From assembly GCA_002706605.1 (NCBI GenBank), contig PALT01000034.1:1-64000 (forward strand): DNA of 64,000 nucleotides, read 5' to 3'. A model generated the notes under the pieces. It had not been told where the DNA came from and did no database searches. It saw nothing but the letters and a program-made list of their open reading frames with translations. The stretch comes from Rhodovulum sp. GTDB lineage: Bacteria > Pseudomonadota > Alphaproteobacteria > Rhodobacterales > Rhodobacteraceae. The position numbers and the translations under genes were made by a program. Positions 9,749 to 19,237 of this stretch are shown here, in pieces. Each line of letters begins with the position of its first letter. Position 1 is the first letter of the stretch.

Positions 9749-9781
9749 CTTCGGGGCAGCCGGTTTCGTGCTGCCCCGAAG
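9749..9781 (+). terminator. Intercistronic hairpin after dctP
   Basis: A perfect 12-base stem, CTTCGGGGCAGC (9749-9760) with GCTGCCCCGAAG (9770-9781), lies in the gap between dctP and dctQ. There is no T-run, so it is more likely an mRNA stabiliser or partial attenuator that keeps the binding protein more abundant than the membrane subunits. Confidence 0.7.
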
Positions 9782-9813
9782 TCTATCTACGACCCCCAAG
9801 AGCGAGTTCCGAT

Positions 9814-10344
9814 ATGGACAAGATCAACCGTGGCGTTCAACGCCTGTTTGCCTTTGGCGCAGGACTGTCGATGGCGCTGGTTTTTGCGATCATTTTCGTC
9901 AACGCCCTGCGTCGCTATACGCTGGGTAAATCGATCGCCTGGGGCGAAGAATTGCCGATCTATCTGACGATTTACGGCGTCATGTTCGGCGTGGCCTATG
10001 CCTATATGACGGACAGCCACATCCGGTTTTCCGTGATCAGCGATCTGTTGTCGACCAAGGTGCGTCGCGCGCTGGACGTTGTGTCGGATCTGGTGGTTTT
10101 GGCGTCGGGCGTCGCGCTTGCCTATGCGGGGCATGCCTTTGCGATGCGACGCGGGCATCTGGACAGTTCGGGTTTGAAATCTGCGGGCGACTGGCTGGCC
10201 GAAAGCACGAGGATTGCCGCGCTGGAATGGGTCGGCAAGGTCGGGACGTGGCAATATGCAATCGCCATCGGTGGCGCATTGTTCGCGGTGGCGGCGGCCC
10301 TGCGTTTGGCGGCGCGTCTGCGCTCGTTCAAGGGGGCAAACTGA
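9814..10344 (+). CDS. dctQ: TRAP transporter small permease DctQ
   Basis: This 176-residue four-helix membrane protein is the small TRAP subunit. The motif ISWGEELP-like stretch (IAWGEELPIYL) is typical of DctQ. The start ATG at 9814 gives MDKINRGVQRL; upstream in-frame codons run through the intercistronic hairpin. It forms the membrane complex with the DctM protein encoded 1 base downstream. Confidence 0.88.
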   Translation: MDKINRGVQRLFAFGAGLSMALVFAIIFVNALRRYTLGKSIAWGEELPIYLTIYGVMFGVAYAYMTDSHIRFSVISDLLSTKVRRALDVVSDLVVLASGVALAYAGHAFAMRRGHLDSSGLKSAGDWLAESTRIAALEWVGKVGTWQYAIAIGGALFAVAAALRLAARLRSFKGAN

Positions 10345-10345
10345 T

Positions 10346-11617
10346 ATGGTTTACGTCATTCTGATTGGCGGTCTGATCGCCGGTGTTCCGATTGCATTCG
10401 CGATCTTTGCGGCGCTGTTGTCGTTCATGGCGCTGAATGATGCGCCCTATACGCTGCGCATTGTGGCGACAGAAATGTATCGCAGCATGAACAGCTTTCC
10501 GTTGCTGGCGATCCCTCTGTTCGTTCTGGCGGGCGAGTTGATGAACGAAAGCGGCATCACCGGCCGCATCATCGCCTTTGCCAACGTGTTGGTTGGGCGG
10601 ATGCGCGCGGGTCTGGCGATGGTGAACATCTGGGCCTCGGTGATTTTCGCGGGCCTGTCGGGGTCGGCGGTGGCGGACACATCGGCCATCGGTCGCGTGT
10701 TCATCCCCGAGATGGAAAAGCACGGCTATAAGCGCGATTTCGCGGCGGCCCTTACCGCGGCATCTAGCGTCATCGGCCCGATTATCCCGCCGTCCATTCC
10801 GGTGATCATCTATGCCCTGATCGTGTCTGGCGTGTCCGTGCCCGCGCTGTTCCTTGCGGGGATTGTGCCTGGTATCCTGTTGGCGATCTTCCTGTCGGCC
10901 TATGTCATGCTGACGGTCAAGGTCGAGGAAACCGACACCAGCGACATGATCGCCATCCCCCCGCGTCAGGCCTTGCTTGAGGGCATTTTGCCCCTGCTGA
11001 TGCCGGTGTTCGTTGTGGGCTCGATCCTGCTGGGGATTGTCACCCCGACCGAGGCCGCATCGTTCGCCGTGGCCTATGCCCTGATCCTTGGCCTGTTTGT
11101 CTATCGCAAGATCAGTTTTGGCGCGCTGCCCCGTCTGTTCTCGGGCGCGATGAAGGACAGCGCGGTCATCCTGATCATCATCGCAGCGGTGGGCGCGGCG
11201 AACTGGCTGCTGACCTACAATCGCGTGCCGAACATGTTGACCGACTGGGTTCTGACCAATGTCGACAGCAAGACCACCTTCCTGATCGCGGTGATCCTGT
11301 TGTTCCTGTTCGTCGGCCTGTTCCTTGAAGGCATCGCGGCGATGCTGGTTCTGGTGCCGATCCTGCACCCGATTGCGGTGTCGATGGGCGTGGACCCTGT
11401 GCATTTCGGAATTCTGGTCATCTTTAACCTGATGATCGGTCTGATCACGCCGCCGCTGGGCCTGTGTTTGTTCGTGGCCGAGGGGATTGCACAGGTCGGC
11501 ATGGTGCGCATGACGCGCGCGATCCTGCCGTTCTTTTTTGTCGAGGTTCTGGTCTTGGTCATCCTGACCTTTGTACCGGAAACCGTAATCTGGCTGCCGC
11601 GCGTTCTGGGGTATTGA
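10346..11617 (+). CDS. dctM: TRAP transporter large permease DctM
   Basis: This 423-residue, roughly 12-helix sodium-dependent transport subunit has the family stretches GLSGSAVADTSAIG and IIPPSIPVIIYA, and the C-terminal GLITPPLGLCLF. It acts with DctP and DctQ to import a carboxylated compound, by context quinate/shikimate-type acids. Confidence 0.92.
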   Translation: MVYVILIGGLIAGVPIAFAIFAALLSFMALNDAPYTLRIVATEMYRSMNSFPLLAIPLFVLAGELMNESGITGRIIAFANVLVGRMRAGLAMVNIWASVIFAGLSGSAVADTSAIGRVFIPEMEKHGYKRDFAAALTAASSVIGPIIPPSIPVIIYALIVSGVSVPALFLAGIVPGILLAIFLSAYVMLTVKVEETDTSDMIAIPPRQALLEGILPLLMPVFVVGSILLGIVTPTEAASFAVAYALILGLFVYRKISFGALPRLFSGAMKDSAVILIIIAAVGAANWLLTYNRVPNMLTDWVLTNVDSKTTFLIAVILLFLFVGLFLEGIAAMLVLVPILHPIAVSMGVDPVHFGILVIFNLMIGLITPPLGLCLFVAEGIAQVGMVRMTRAILPFFFVEVLVLVILTFVPETVIWLPRVLGY

Positions 11618-11653
11618 TCCGCGCGCGGGGCCCTTATTTGTCGGGCGACTGCT

Positions 11654-13543
11654 ATGAAACGTTCTATCGCGACGGTCTCTATTTCGGGGACACTGACGGA
11701 AAAGCTCTCGGCCATTGCGGCTGCGGGGTTTGACGGGATCGAGATTTTCGAACAGGACTTTATCGCCCATGACGGGCGGCCCGCCGATGTGGGCCGTCTA
11801 GTGCGCGATCATGGCCTGAGCATCGACCTGTTCCAGCCGTTTCGCGATTTCGAATGTCTGCCCGAACCCCTGCGCACCAAGGCGTTTGACCGCGCCGAGC
11901 ACAAATTTGACCTGATGCAGGAACTGGGCACCGACCTGATCCTGATCTGTTCGACGGTGCATCCGGCGGCGCTTGGCGGGATTGACCGCGCGGCGGATGA
12001 CCTGCGCGAATTGGGTGAGCGCGCCGCGAAACGCGGTCTGCGCATCGGGTATGAGGCCCTCGCGTGGGGGCGTCACGTGAACGACCACCGCGATGCGTGG
12101 GAAATCGTGCGCCGTGCGGATCACGACAACGTCGGATTGATCGTCGACAGTTTCCACACGCTGGGTCGCGGTCTTAGCCCTGAATCGATCCGCGCCGTGC
12201 CGGGGGACAAGATTTTCTTTGTCCAACTGGCCGATGCGCCCAAGATCGACATGGACTTGCTCTATTGGTCGCGCCACTTCCGGAACATGCCGGGTGAGGG
12301 CGATCTGGATGTCCAAGGGTTCATGCAGGCCGTCATGGCGACGGGGTATTCCGGTCCGATCAGCTTAGAGATTTTCAACGACCAGTTCCGTGGCGGCAAC
12401 CCGCGCACCGTGGCCAGTGACGGGTTCCGCTCGCTTGTGTCGCTGATGGATGACGTGCGCCGCGCCGAGCCTGATCTGAACATCGACGCGCCGGACCTGC
12501 CGCCGCGCGTCGGCGTGCAAGGCGTTGAGTTCATCGAGTTCACCGCCCGTGGCGCGCAGGCCGACAAATTGCGCTCGCTGTTCGGATCGATGGGGTTTGC
12601 CCTGCGCGGGCGGCACCGCAACAAGGACATCGACCTGTTTCAACAGGGCGACATCCGGTTCCTGATCAACTCGGAAACCGAAGGCCACGCCGCCCATGTG
12701 TGGAACGCGCGCGGCATGTGTGTGTGCGATGTGGGTCTGCGGGTCGACTCGGCCAAGGACACAGTCACCCGCGCCAATGCCTTGGGGGTTGAGGCGTTCG
12801 CGCAACCCATCGGACCGGGTGAGATGGAGATCCCCGCGATCCGTGGTCTAGAGGGGTCCATCCTGCACTTTATCGACGAAAAATCCGATCTGGCGCGGGT
12901 CTGGGACGTGGAATTTGTTCCGGTGGACAAGGCAGATGTGGTCGATGCGGGCCTGCGCGGGATCGACCATCTGGCCCAAACGATGAGCTATGAGGACATG
13001 CTCAGCTGGACCCTGTTCTACACGACGATTTTCGACATGGGGAAATCCCCGATGTTTGACGTGATCGACCCCGACGGGTTGGTCCGCAGTCAGGTGGTAT
13101 CGACCCCCAGCAACAGTTTGCGCGTCACCCTGAATGGGGCCGAGACGCACCGCACGCTGGCGGGGGATTTTCTGGCCCAGAACTTTGGCGCGTCGGTGCA
13201 GCATATCGCGCTGGCCACGGACGACATTTTCGCGACGGCGGCTGCGCTGGCGAAAGACGGGTTTGAGGTGCTGCCGATGCCCGCGAACTATTACGCCGAT
13301 CTGGCCGCGCGGTTTGATCTGCCCAAGGACCTGTTGGACCGGATGATCGCCCATAACATCCTCTATGACGAACAGGACGGGCAGGGCTTTTTCCAGATGT
13401 ATTCGCGGACCTTTGCGGGCGGGATGTTCTTTGAAATCCTGCAACGTGCGCCGGGATACGGTGGCTATGGCGCGCCGAACGCGCCGTTCAGGATCGCCGC
13501 GCAAAAACGTCTGGCCGCCCACAAAGGCGTGCCGCGCGCATAA
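11654..13543 (+). CDS. quiC: 3-dehydroshikimate dehydratase, fused TIM-barrel and HPPD-like domains
   Basis: This enzyme converts 3-dehydroshikimate to protocatechuate, feeding the beta-ketoadipate pathway. The N-terminal half (1-280) is a sugar-isomerase-like TIM barrel with the metal ligands E134 (GYEALAW), D165 (IVDSFHT), Q191 (FFVQLAD) and E239 (SLEIFND). These are the positions known for Pseudomonas QuiC1. The C-terminal half (290-620) is a VOC/4-hydroxyphenylpyruvate dioxygenase-like domain (GIDHLAQTM, QHIALATDD, FFEILQR). The length of 629 residues matches the bacterial fused type. It ends at a strong terminator. Confidence 0.9.
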   Translation: MKRSIATVSISGTLTEKLSAIAAAGFDGIEIFEQDFIAHDGRPADVGRLVRDHGLSIDLFQPFRDFECLPEPLRTKAFDRAEHKFDLMQELGTDLILICSTVHPAALGGIDRAADDLRELGERAAKRGLRIGYEALAWGRHVNDHRDAWEIVRRADHDNVGLIVDSFHTLGRGLSPESIRAVPGDKIFFVQLADAPKIDMDLLYWSRHFRNMPGEGDLDVQGFMQAVMATGYSGPISLEIFNDQFRGGNPRTVASDGFRSLVSLMDDVRRAEPDLNIDAPDLPPRVGVQGVEFIEFTARGAQADKLRSLFGSMGFALRGRHRNKDIDLFQQGDIRFLINSETEGHAAHVWNARGMCVCDVGLRVDSAKDTVTRANALGVEAFAQPIGPGEMEIPAIRGLEGSILHFIDEKSDLARVWDVEFVPVDKADVVDAGLRGIDHLAQTMSYEDMLSWTLFYTTIFDMGKSPMFDVIDPDGLVRSQVVSTPSNSLRVTLNGAETHRTLAGDFLAQNFGASVQHIALATDDIFATAAALAKDGFEVLPMPANYYADLAARFDLPKDLLDRMIAHNILYDEQDGQGFFQMYSRTFAGGMFFEILQRAPGYGGYGAPNAPFRIAAQKRLAAHKGVPRA

Positions 13544-13545
13544 AA

Positions 13546-13573
13546 AAACGGCCCCTGCATAGGGGCCGTTTTC
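13546..13573. terminator. Bidirectional rho-independent terminator
   Basis: A stem ACGGCCCC/GGGGCCGT with a short loop is flanked by A-run and T-run sides. It lies between the convergent quiC and BMP-lipoprotein genes and can stop transcription from both. Confidence 0.88.
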
Positions 13574-13592
13574 GTATCAGGATATGGGATCC

Positions 13593-14666
13593 TTATTGCG
13601 GAATTTCGGCGTCGATCCCTTCGACGTAAAAGCTCATGCCCAACAGGGTGCCATCATCGGCCACTTCACCTTCGGCCAGCCAGTCGCTGCCATCGGCCTT
13701 TTTCAGCGGGCCGGTGAACGGGTGGTATTCGCCCGCCGCAATCGCGTCTTTCAGGGCCAGAGCTTCGGCTTTGACGTCGGCAGGAACCGCGTCGGAAATC
13801 TCACCGATGCCGACCATGCCGGTGCTGATGCCGTCCCACGTATCAACGGATTCCCACGTGCCGTCGATCACGGCTGCGGTGCGGGCGATGTAGTAGGGGG
13901 CCCAGTTGTCGATGATCGAGGACACACGCGGCATCGGGGCGTATTCGCCCATGTCCGACGCCTGACCAAAGGTGATCACGCCACCGGCCTCTTCAGCGGC
14001 GGCTTGGGGCGCGGTGGAATCGGTGTGCTGCAGGATCACGTCGGCGCCTTGGTCGATCAGGGCTTTGGCGGCGTCGGCCTCTTTGGCGGGATCAAACCAC
14101 GTGAACGCCCAGATGATTTTGAATTCCACATCGGGGTTTACTTTTTTCGCGTGGATATAGGCCGAGTTGATGCCGCGGATAACCTCGGGGATCGGGTAGG
14201 AGGCGATATAACCGATGATGTTGCTTTCGGTCATTTTACCCGCGATGTGACCTTGGATCGCGCGCCCCTCATAGAAACGGGCCGAATAAGTGCTGACGTT
14301 ATCGGCGCGCTTGTATCCGGTGGCGTGCTCGAATTTCACGTCGGGGAATTTGGCGGCCACGTTGATGGTCGGGTCCATATAGCCAAACGAGGTGGTAAAG
14401 ATCAGATCGGCCCCACCAAGAGCCATTTGCGTCAGAACACGCTCGGCGTCGGCCCCTTCGGGCACGCTCTCTTGAAAGACCGTTTCGACCTTGTCGCCGA
14501 AATGCTCTTCGACGGCCAGACGGCCCTCATTGTGTTCATAGGTCCAGCCGCCATCGCCAATCGGACCCACAAAGACAAAGCCGACCTTGGTCGGGTCTTC
14601 GGCCTGTGCGGTGGTCGCCAGACCAAGGGCAACAGCCCCGCCCAGCAGCAGTGATTTCAGTTTCAT
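13593..14666 (-). CDS. BMP family ABC transporter substrate-binding protein
   Basis: This 357-residue periplasmic binding protein of the BMP/PnrA (nucleoside-binding) family has a signal peptide at residues 1-22 (ending TAQAE). Family stretches are GDGGWTYEHNEG near the N-terminus and FGQASDMGEYAP. The start at 14666 follows GGGAG. It is followed on the minus-strand map by two RbsC-type permeases and a double ATPase, then xanthine dehydrogenase genes, so a purine nucleoside or base is the likely ligand. Confidence 0.9.
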   Translation of the reverse strand: MKLKSLLLGGAVALGLATTAQAEDPTKVGFVFVGPIGDGGWTYEHNEGRLAVEEHFGDKVETVFQESVPEGADAERVLTQMALGGADLIFTTSFGYMDPTINVAAKFPDVKFEHATGYKRADNVSTYSARFYEGRAIQGHIAGKMTESNIIGYIASYPIPEVIRGINSAYIHAKKVNPDVEFKIIWAFTWFDPAKEADAAKALIDQGADVILQHTDSTAPQAAAEEAGGVITFGQASDMGEYAPMPRVSSIIDNWAPYYIARTAAVIDGTWESVDTWDGISTGMVGIGEISDAVPADVKAEALALKDAIAAGEYHPFTGPLKKADGSDWLAEGEVADDGTLLGMSFYVEGIDAEIPQ

Positions 14667-14718
14667 GGTTTTCTCCCGTGTTGATCCGGTCTTAGGCCGG
14701 GTTGGAAATCGAGACGCC

Positions 14719-15651
14719 TCAGGATGAGGCATGGAACACACGGCCCAGCGATCCGGGCGCGTGCAAAGCGTTACGTCGCCGTCCTGCGGACATCAGGACC
14801 AGCACCAGAATGGTGATCAGGTAGGGCGACATTGACAGATACTGTACAGGGAAATTCGATCCCGCGGCCTGCAAATTCAGCTGCAGCAAGGTCACCCCCC
14901 CGAACAAATAGGCCCCCAGCAACACGCGACCCGCGCGCCAACTGGCGAAAACGACGATGGCAAGGGCGATCCAGCCCGCGCCGGCGGTCATGCCCTCAAC
15001 CCATTGGTGCACACGGACAAGCGACAGATACGCGCCCCCCATCCCCGCACAGGCCCCGCCGAACATGATGGCCAGAATGCGGATGCGCACGACCTTATAG
15101 CCCAAGGCATGCGCCGCATCGTGGTTTTCCCCCACCGCCCGCAGGATCAGCCCAAGGCGGCTATAGCGCAGAACCGCCCACACACCGACCACCGTGAACA
15201 GGGCGACATAGACCATCGGATCGTGGTTAAACAGGATCGGCCCAACCACCGGAATATCGGCCAGCGGCCCGAAATTCACCGCAGGAAAGCTGGGCGATTT
15301 CAACCCGACATAGCTCTGCCCCATCAGGGCCGACAGACCCAGACCAAACAGCGTCAGGGCCAGACCCGTCGCCACTTGGTTTGCCAAAAACACCTGCGTC
15401 AGGACCGCAAAGATCAGCGACAAGAGCGCCGACCCAACCGCCGCCGCGACAAACCCCGCGCCGGGGCTGCCGGTTTCCATGGTGACGATGAACCCACACA
15501 CCGCGCCGGTGATCATCATCCCCTCGACGCCCAAATTCAGAACGCCGGTCTTTTCCACGACCAACTCGCCAATTGCGGCCAACAGGATCGGCGTCGAGGC
15601 CGCCATCAGGGACGCAATCAGGACAATCGGATCAATGCCAAACACCATCAT
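14719..15651 (-). CDS. Nucleoside-type ABC transporter permease
   Basis: This hydrophobic permease of the BPD_transp_2 family (RbsC/NupQ-like) is 310 residues. The stretch NLGVEGMMITGA is the family signature. The ATGA overlap with the upstream permease indicates coupled translation and a heterodimeric channel. Confidence 0.9.
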   Translation of the reverse strand: MMVFGIDPIVLIASLMAASTPILLAAIGELVVEKTGVLNLGVEGMMITGAVCGFIVTMETGSPGAGFVAAAVGSALLSLIFAVLTQVFLANQVATGLALTLFGLGLSALMGQSYVGLKSPSFPAVNFGPLADIPVVGPILFNHDPMVYVALFTVVGVWAVLRYSRLGLILRAVGENHDAAHALGYKVVRIRILAIMFGGACAGMGGAYLSLVRVHQWVEGMTAGAGWIALAIVVFASWRAGRVLLGAYLFGGVTLLQLNLQAAGSNFPVQYLSMSPYLITILVLVLMSAGRRRNALHAPGSLGRVFHASS

Positions 15652-16727
15652 GCGACCCCCCGTTGGATCAGCTTCAGCCGGTAATTCGTGAACACATCAA
15701 GCCCGAGAATAAAGAACAACAACATCCCCTGAAACGCTTGGATCGCGGCGGCGGGCAGACCCAATTGGTTTTGCGCAATCTCCCCCCCGATATAGGTCAG
15801 CGCCATCAGGAAACTGGCCAACAGAATGCCGATCGGATGCAGCCGCCCCAGAAACGCGACGATGATCGCCGTAAACCCATAGCCCGAGTTGAAATCGATA
15901 CTGATCTGGCCGCTGGGCCCCGATACCTCGAAATACCCCGCCACACCGGCCAGCATCCCAGAGGCGGCCATGCAGAACACGACCAATACCTGCGGGCGCA
16001 CACCGGCAAACCGCGCGGCACGGGGGCTTTCGCCCGACACGCGGATCTGGAACCCCAGCACATGCCAGCCCATCAGAACAAAGATCACCACCACGGCCAC
16101 CGCCGCCGCAACCCCGCCCCAATGCAGGCCCAAATCCTGCGCGATCCAACTGTTCGCGGCCTCATATTGCGTCAGGTTCCGCGATCCCGGAAAGCCTAAC
16201 CCCTCGGGGTTCTTCAACGGCCCCAGCGCCATCGCCGCCAACAGGTTCTCGGCCACATAGACCAACATCAACGACACAAGGATCTCGTTCGTCCCGAACC
16301 GCAACTTCAGAAATGCGGGGATCATTGCCCAAAGGGCCCCGCCAACCATCCCCGCCAGAACGGCCAGAACGAACACAATCCGACTGTCCAGCGGATAAAA
16401 CGCCAATGCCACCGCCGCCCCGCAAATCGCGCCGACGATATACTGCCCCTCGGCCCCGATGTTCCAGATGCCTGCGCGAAACCCCATCGCCAGACCCAGC
16501 GCGATCAACAACAAGGGCGTCGCCTTCACCAACAACTGCGGCCGGTAATAGAACGAAAACTCGCCAAACAACGGCTCGTAGAAAATCGTGCGGATCGCCG
16601 CAATCGGGTCCTTGCCCAAGGCCGCAAACAACGCCCCGCCAAACACCATGGTCAACACCACCGCGATCACGGGCGTGACATAGCTCAGCTTTGCCGCCGG
16701 AACCGCGCGCCGCTCTAACCGGATCAT
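15648..16727 (-). CDS. Nucleoside-type ABC transporter permease
   Basis: This is the second BPD_transp_2 permease (NupP-like, 359 residues). The signature NIGAEGQYIVGA and later FLKLRFGTNEILVSLML are diagnostic. The start at 16727 (MIRLERRAV) gives a positively charged cytoplasmic N-terminus. The gap to the upstream ATPase gene holds a REP-like repeat. Confidence 0.9.
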   Translation of the reverse strand: MIRLERRAVPAAKLSYVTPVIAVVLTMVFGGALFAALGKDPIAAIRTIFYEPLFGEFSFYYRPQLLVKATPLLLIALGLAMGFRAGIWNIGAEGQYIVGAICGAAVALAFYPLDSRIVFVLAVLAGMVGGALWAMIPAFLKLRFGTNEILVSLMLVYVAENLLAAMALGPLKNPEGLGFPGSRNLTQYEAANSWIAQDLGLHWGGVAAAVAVVVIFVLMGWHVLGFQIRVSGESPRAARFAGVRPQVLVVFCMAASGMLAGVAGYFEVSGPSGQISIDFNSGYGFTAIIVAFLGRLHPIGILLASFLMALTYIGGEIAQNQLGLPAAAIQAFQGMLLFFILGLDVFTNYRLKLIQRGVA

Positions 16728-16739
16728 GCGACGTCCCCC

Positions 16740-16770
16740 TTCAGCTTGGCCCAAATACTCCCGCCGGAGG
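16740..16770. repeat. REP-like repeat, copy 2 (short)
   Basis: The head TTCAGCTTGGCCCAAATACTC is shared with copies at 3694 and 20384. It is followed by a short CCGCCGG palindrome rather than the long G/C stem. It lies between the ATPase stop and permease start. Confidence 0.6.
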
Positions 16771-16775
16771 CGTCC

Positions 16776-18296
16776 TTACCCCGCAACATGCGCCACCTCC
16801 AAATCATGGGCCCCGCCCATCATCAATCCAATCTCTTCAATGCTCAGACCCGCCGCGGGTCGCGCGGCACTCAGACGTCCTTCGTTCAGGGCGGCGAACA
16901 CATCGGACACTTCCATCAACTCATCCAGATCCTGACTGATCACGATGACGGCGGTGCCCGCGCTGGCCAGATCCATCAAGGCCTGCCGGATCGTTGCGGC
17001 GGCATGGGCGTCAACGCCCCATGTCGGCTGGTTCACGATCAACACCTCGGGGTTTTGCATCACCTCGCGCCCGATGACGAATTTCTGCAGGTTTCCGCCT
17101 GACAGGGCACTGGCGGCGGTCTGGGTGCCCGGTGTGCGGACGTCGAACCGCGCGATGATCTCAGCGGCGAAATCGCGCGCCTTGCCCCAATCGATCATCC
17201 CGCGCGTGGCCAAATCCTTGGGCTGCATACCGGTCAGGGCGGCGTTTTCGGTCAGGCTCATCGCAGGGACGGCGGCGTGGCCCATCCGTTCCTCGGGCGC
17301 GGCCATCACCGACCGCTTGCGCCGCTCGGTCGGGCCCAGATGCCCGATCGCATCGCCGTGCAGGGTGATCGCCCCGCGCGGAGCCTGCATCTCGCCCGAC
17401 AGCGCGGCCAGCAATTCGTCCTGCCCGTTGCCCGCCACCCCGCCGATGCCGAAAATCTGCCCCTTGTGCACGGTCATGCTGATGTCTTTCAGGGGCGTGC
17501 CAAAGGCGCTTAGCGACGGCAGGGACAGGTTCTTCACCTCAAGCGCGACCGGCCCGACCTCTTGCGCCGGACGGCTGGGCCGGTGCAGGTTGCTGCCGAT
17601 CATCATCTCGGCCAGCTCAGACGCGGATTTTTCCGTCGGATCACAGCGCCCGACGACCTTGCCCAGCCGCAGAACCGTCGCCGCCTGACACAGCGCGCGG
17701 ATCTCGTCCAGCTTGTGCGAGATATACAGGATCGAGGTCCCCTCGGCCTGCAATTTCCGCAATGTTTCGAACAGGATATCCACCTCTTGCGGGGTCAGAA
17801 CACTGGTCGGCTCATCCATGATCAACAGCTTGGGGTCCTGCAAAAGACACCGGATGATCTCAACCCGCTGACGTTCCCCCGCCGACAGATCGCCCACCTG
17901 ACGGTCCGGATCCAGAGGCAAGCCATAGGTCTGGGACACCTCGCGGATTTGCTGGGCCAGATGCCGCGTGCTGGGCGGGTTTTCCATGCCCAAGGCCACG
18001 TTTTCCGCCACGGACAGGGCGTCAAACAGGCTGAAATGCTGAAACACCATGGCCACACCGGCGGCGCGCGCGTCGCTTGGCTTGGTCGGGGTGAACGGCT
18101 GTCCCATCAGGGTCATCGCCCCCGCATCGGGTTTCACAAGGCCATAGATCATCTTGACCAGCGTCGATTTCCCCGCGCCGTTTTCCCCCAGCAAGGCATG
18201 CACCTCACCCGCGCCGATGGTAAAGCTGACGTCGCTGTTGGCCACGACCCCCGGATAGGCTTTGGTCAGGTTTTCGATGCGTAACAGCTCGCTCAT
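16776..18296 (-). CDS. Nucleoside-type ABC transporter ATP-binding protein (two ATPase domains)
   Basis: This 506-residue tandem ATPase is of the RbsA/NupO type. Domain 1 (1-240) has Walker A GENGAGKST, signature LSAGERQRVEI and Walker B LLIMDEPTSVLT. Domain 2 (250-500) has a degenerate P-loop GVAGNGQDEL and NQPTWGVD in place of DEP, as normal for the family. It powers the BMP transporter and overlaps xdhC by 4 bases, linking uptake to purine oxidation. Confidence 0.92.
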   Translation of the reverse strand: MSELLRIENLTKAYPGVVANSDVSFTIGAGEVHALLGENGAGKSTLVKMIYGLVKPDAGAMTLMGQPFTPTKPSDARAAGVAMVFQHFSLFDALSVAENVALGMENPPSTRHLAQQIREVSQTYGLPLDPDRQVGDLSAGERQRVEIIRCLLQDPKLLIMDEPTSVLTPQEVDILFETLRKLQAEGTSILYISHKLDEIRALCQAATVLRLGKVVGRCDPTEKSASELAEMMIGSNLHRPSRPAQEVGPVALEVKNLSLPSLSAFGTPLKDISMTVHKGQIFGIGGVAGNGQDELLAALSGEMQAPRGAITLHGDAIGHLGPTERRKRSVMAAPEERMGHAAVPAMSLTENAALTGMQPKDLATRGMIDWGKARDFAAEIIARFDVRTPGTQTAASALSGGNLQKFVIGREVMQNPEVLIVNQPTWGVDAHAAATIRQALMDLASAGTAVIVISQDLDELMEVSDVFAALNEGRLSAARPAAGLSIEEIGLMMGGAHDLEVAHVAG

Positions 18297-19237
18297 GCGC
18301 GGATCTCCCGGCGTTGGTGGGATGTGTCAGGGGAGGACAGTAATTGCGCAACCACCCCGACCGCAATGGCCTGCGGGTGTTTCCCAAGGTTAGGGTCGCC
18401 AATCGGACAGGTCAGGGTGTCAATCACCTCGTGCCGGTGGCCAAGGGCGGCCAACCGCGACCGGAACCGCGCCCATTTCGTCGCTGATCCGATCACACCG
18501 GCAAAGGCAAACGAATGGCACAGCGCGGCGTGACACAGGGCGAGGTCCATCTCATGCGAATAGGTCAGGATCAGGTGGCGCGCGTTTTCAGGGGCCAATT
18601 GAACGGCGTTCTGCGGCGCGGGCACGACCAACGGGCGCACTCCATGCGGAACCTCGGACGGAAAACGATCCGCGGCGGTATCGACCCATGTTATGTCCAG
18701 ATCGGGCAGGGGGGCCAACATCGCGACAATCGCCCGTCCCACATGCCCCGCTCCATAAATCCAGATGGGCGTGCGGGTGGTCTGCATCGCCTCAATAAAC
18801 CATCCGTCGATCAACGCGGGCGCCGGATCAACCGTGCCATTGCGCATCTCCGCCAGACGGCGACGCACGCTCAGGGGCATCTCGGCCGCACCCGCCACCG
18901 GACGCGCGAAGACCGCACCCGCATCGGGCAGGGTCGCGGCATCAAACCGCTCGATCAACAGGCGAACCGCCCCGCCACAGCACTGCCCCAACGCAGGGCC
19001 AAGCGCGATCGACAGATCCCGTCGCGCCACGCCCTCGCGGATCATTGCGCGCGCGGCCTCGGTCATCTGGAATTCCAACGCGCCGCCGCCAATCGTGCCG
19101 ACCTGACCGCCCTCAAAAACGACCATCGATGTGCCAACCCCGCGCGGGGCCGACCCGCGCACATGGGTCACTACGATCCGCGCCACATCCCCGTGACGCG
19201 CCACCAATCCGCGCAATTCGTCGATCCCGAAACTCAT
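18293..19237 (-). CDS. xdhC: Xanthine dehydrogenase accessory protein XdhC
   Basis: XdhC binds the molybdenum cofactor, promotes its sulfuration and inserts it into XdhB. The N-terminal part shows GSAPRGVGTSMVV and GTIGGGALEF, then GQCCGGAV. The C-terminal Rossmann part has IYGAGHVGRA and IGSATKWARF, GDPNLGKHP. It overlaps both the ATPase gene and xdhB by 4 bases. Confidence 0.93.
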   Translation of the reverse strand: MSFGIDELRGLVARHGDVARIVVTHVRGSAPRGVGTSMVVFEGGQVGTIGGGALEFQMTEAARAMIREGVARRDLSIALGPALGQCCGGAVRLLIERFDAATLPDAGAVFARPVAGAAEMPLSVRRRLAEMRNGTVDPAPALIDGWFIEAMQTTRTPIWIYGAGHVGRAIVAMLAPLPDLDITWVDTAADRFPSEVPHGVRPLVVPAPQNAVQLAPENARHLILTYSHEMDLALCHAALCHSFAFAGVIGSATKWARFRSRLAALGHRHEVIDTLTCPIGDPNLGKHPQAIAVGVVAQLLSSPDTSHQRREIRA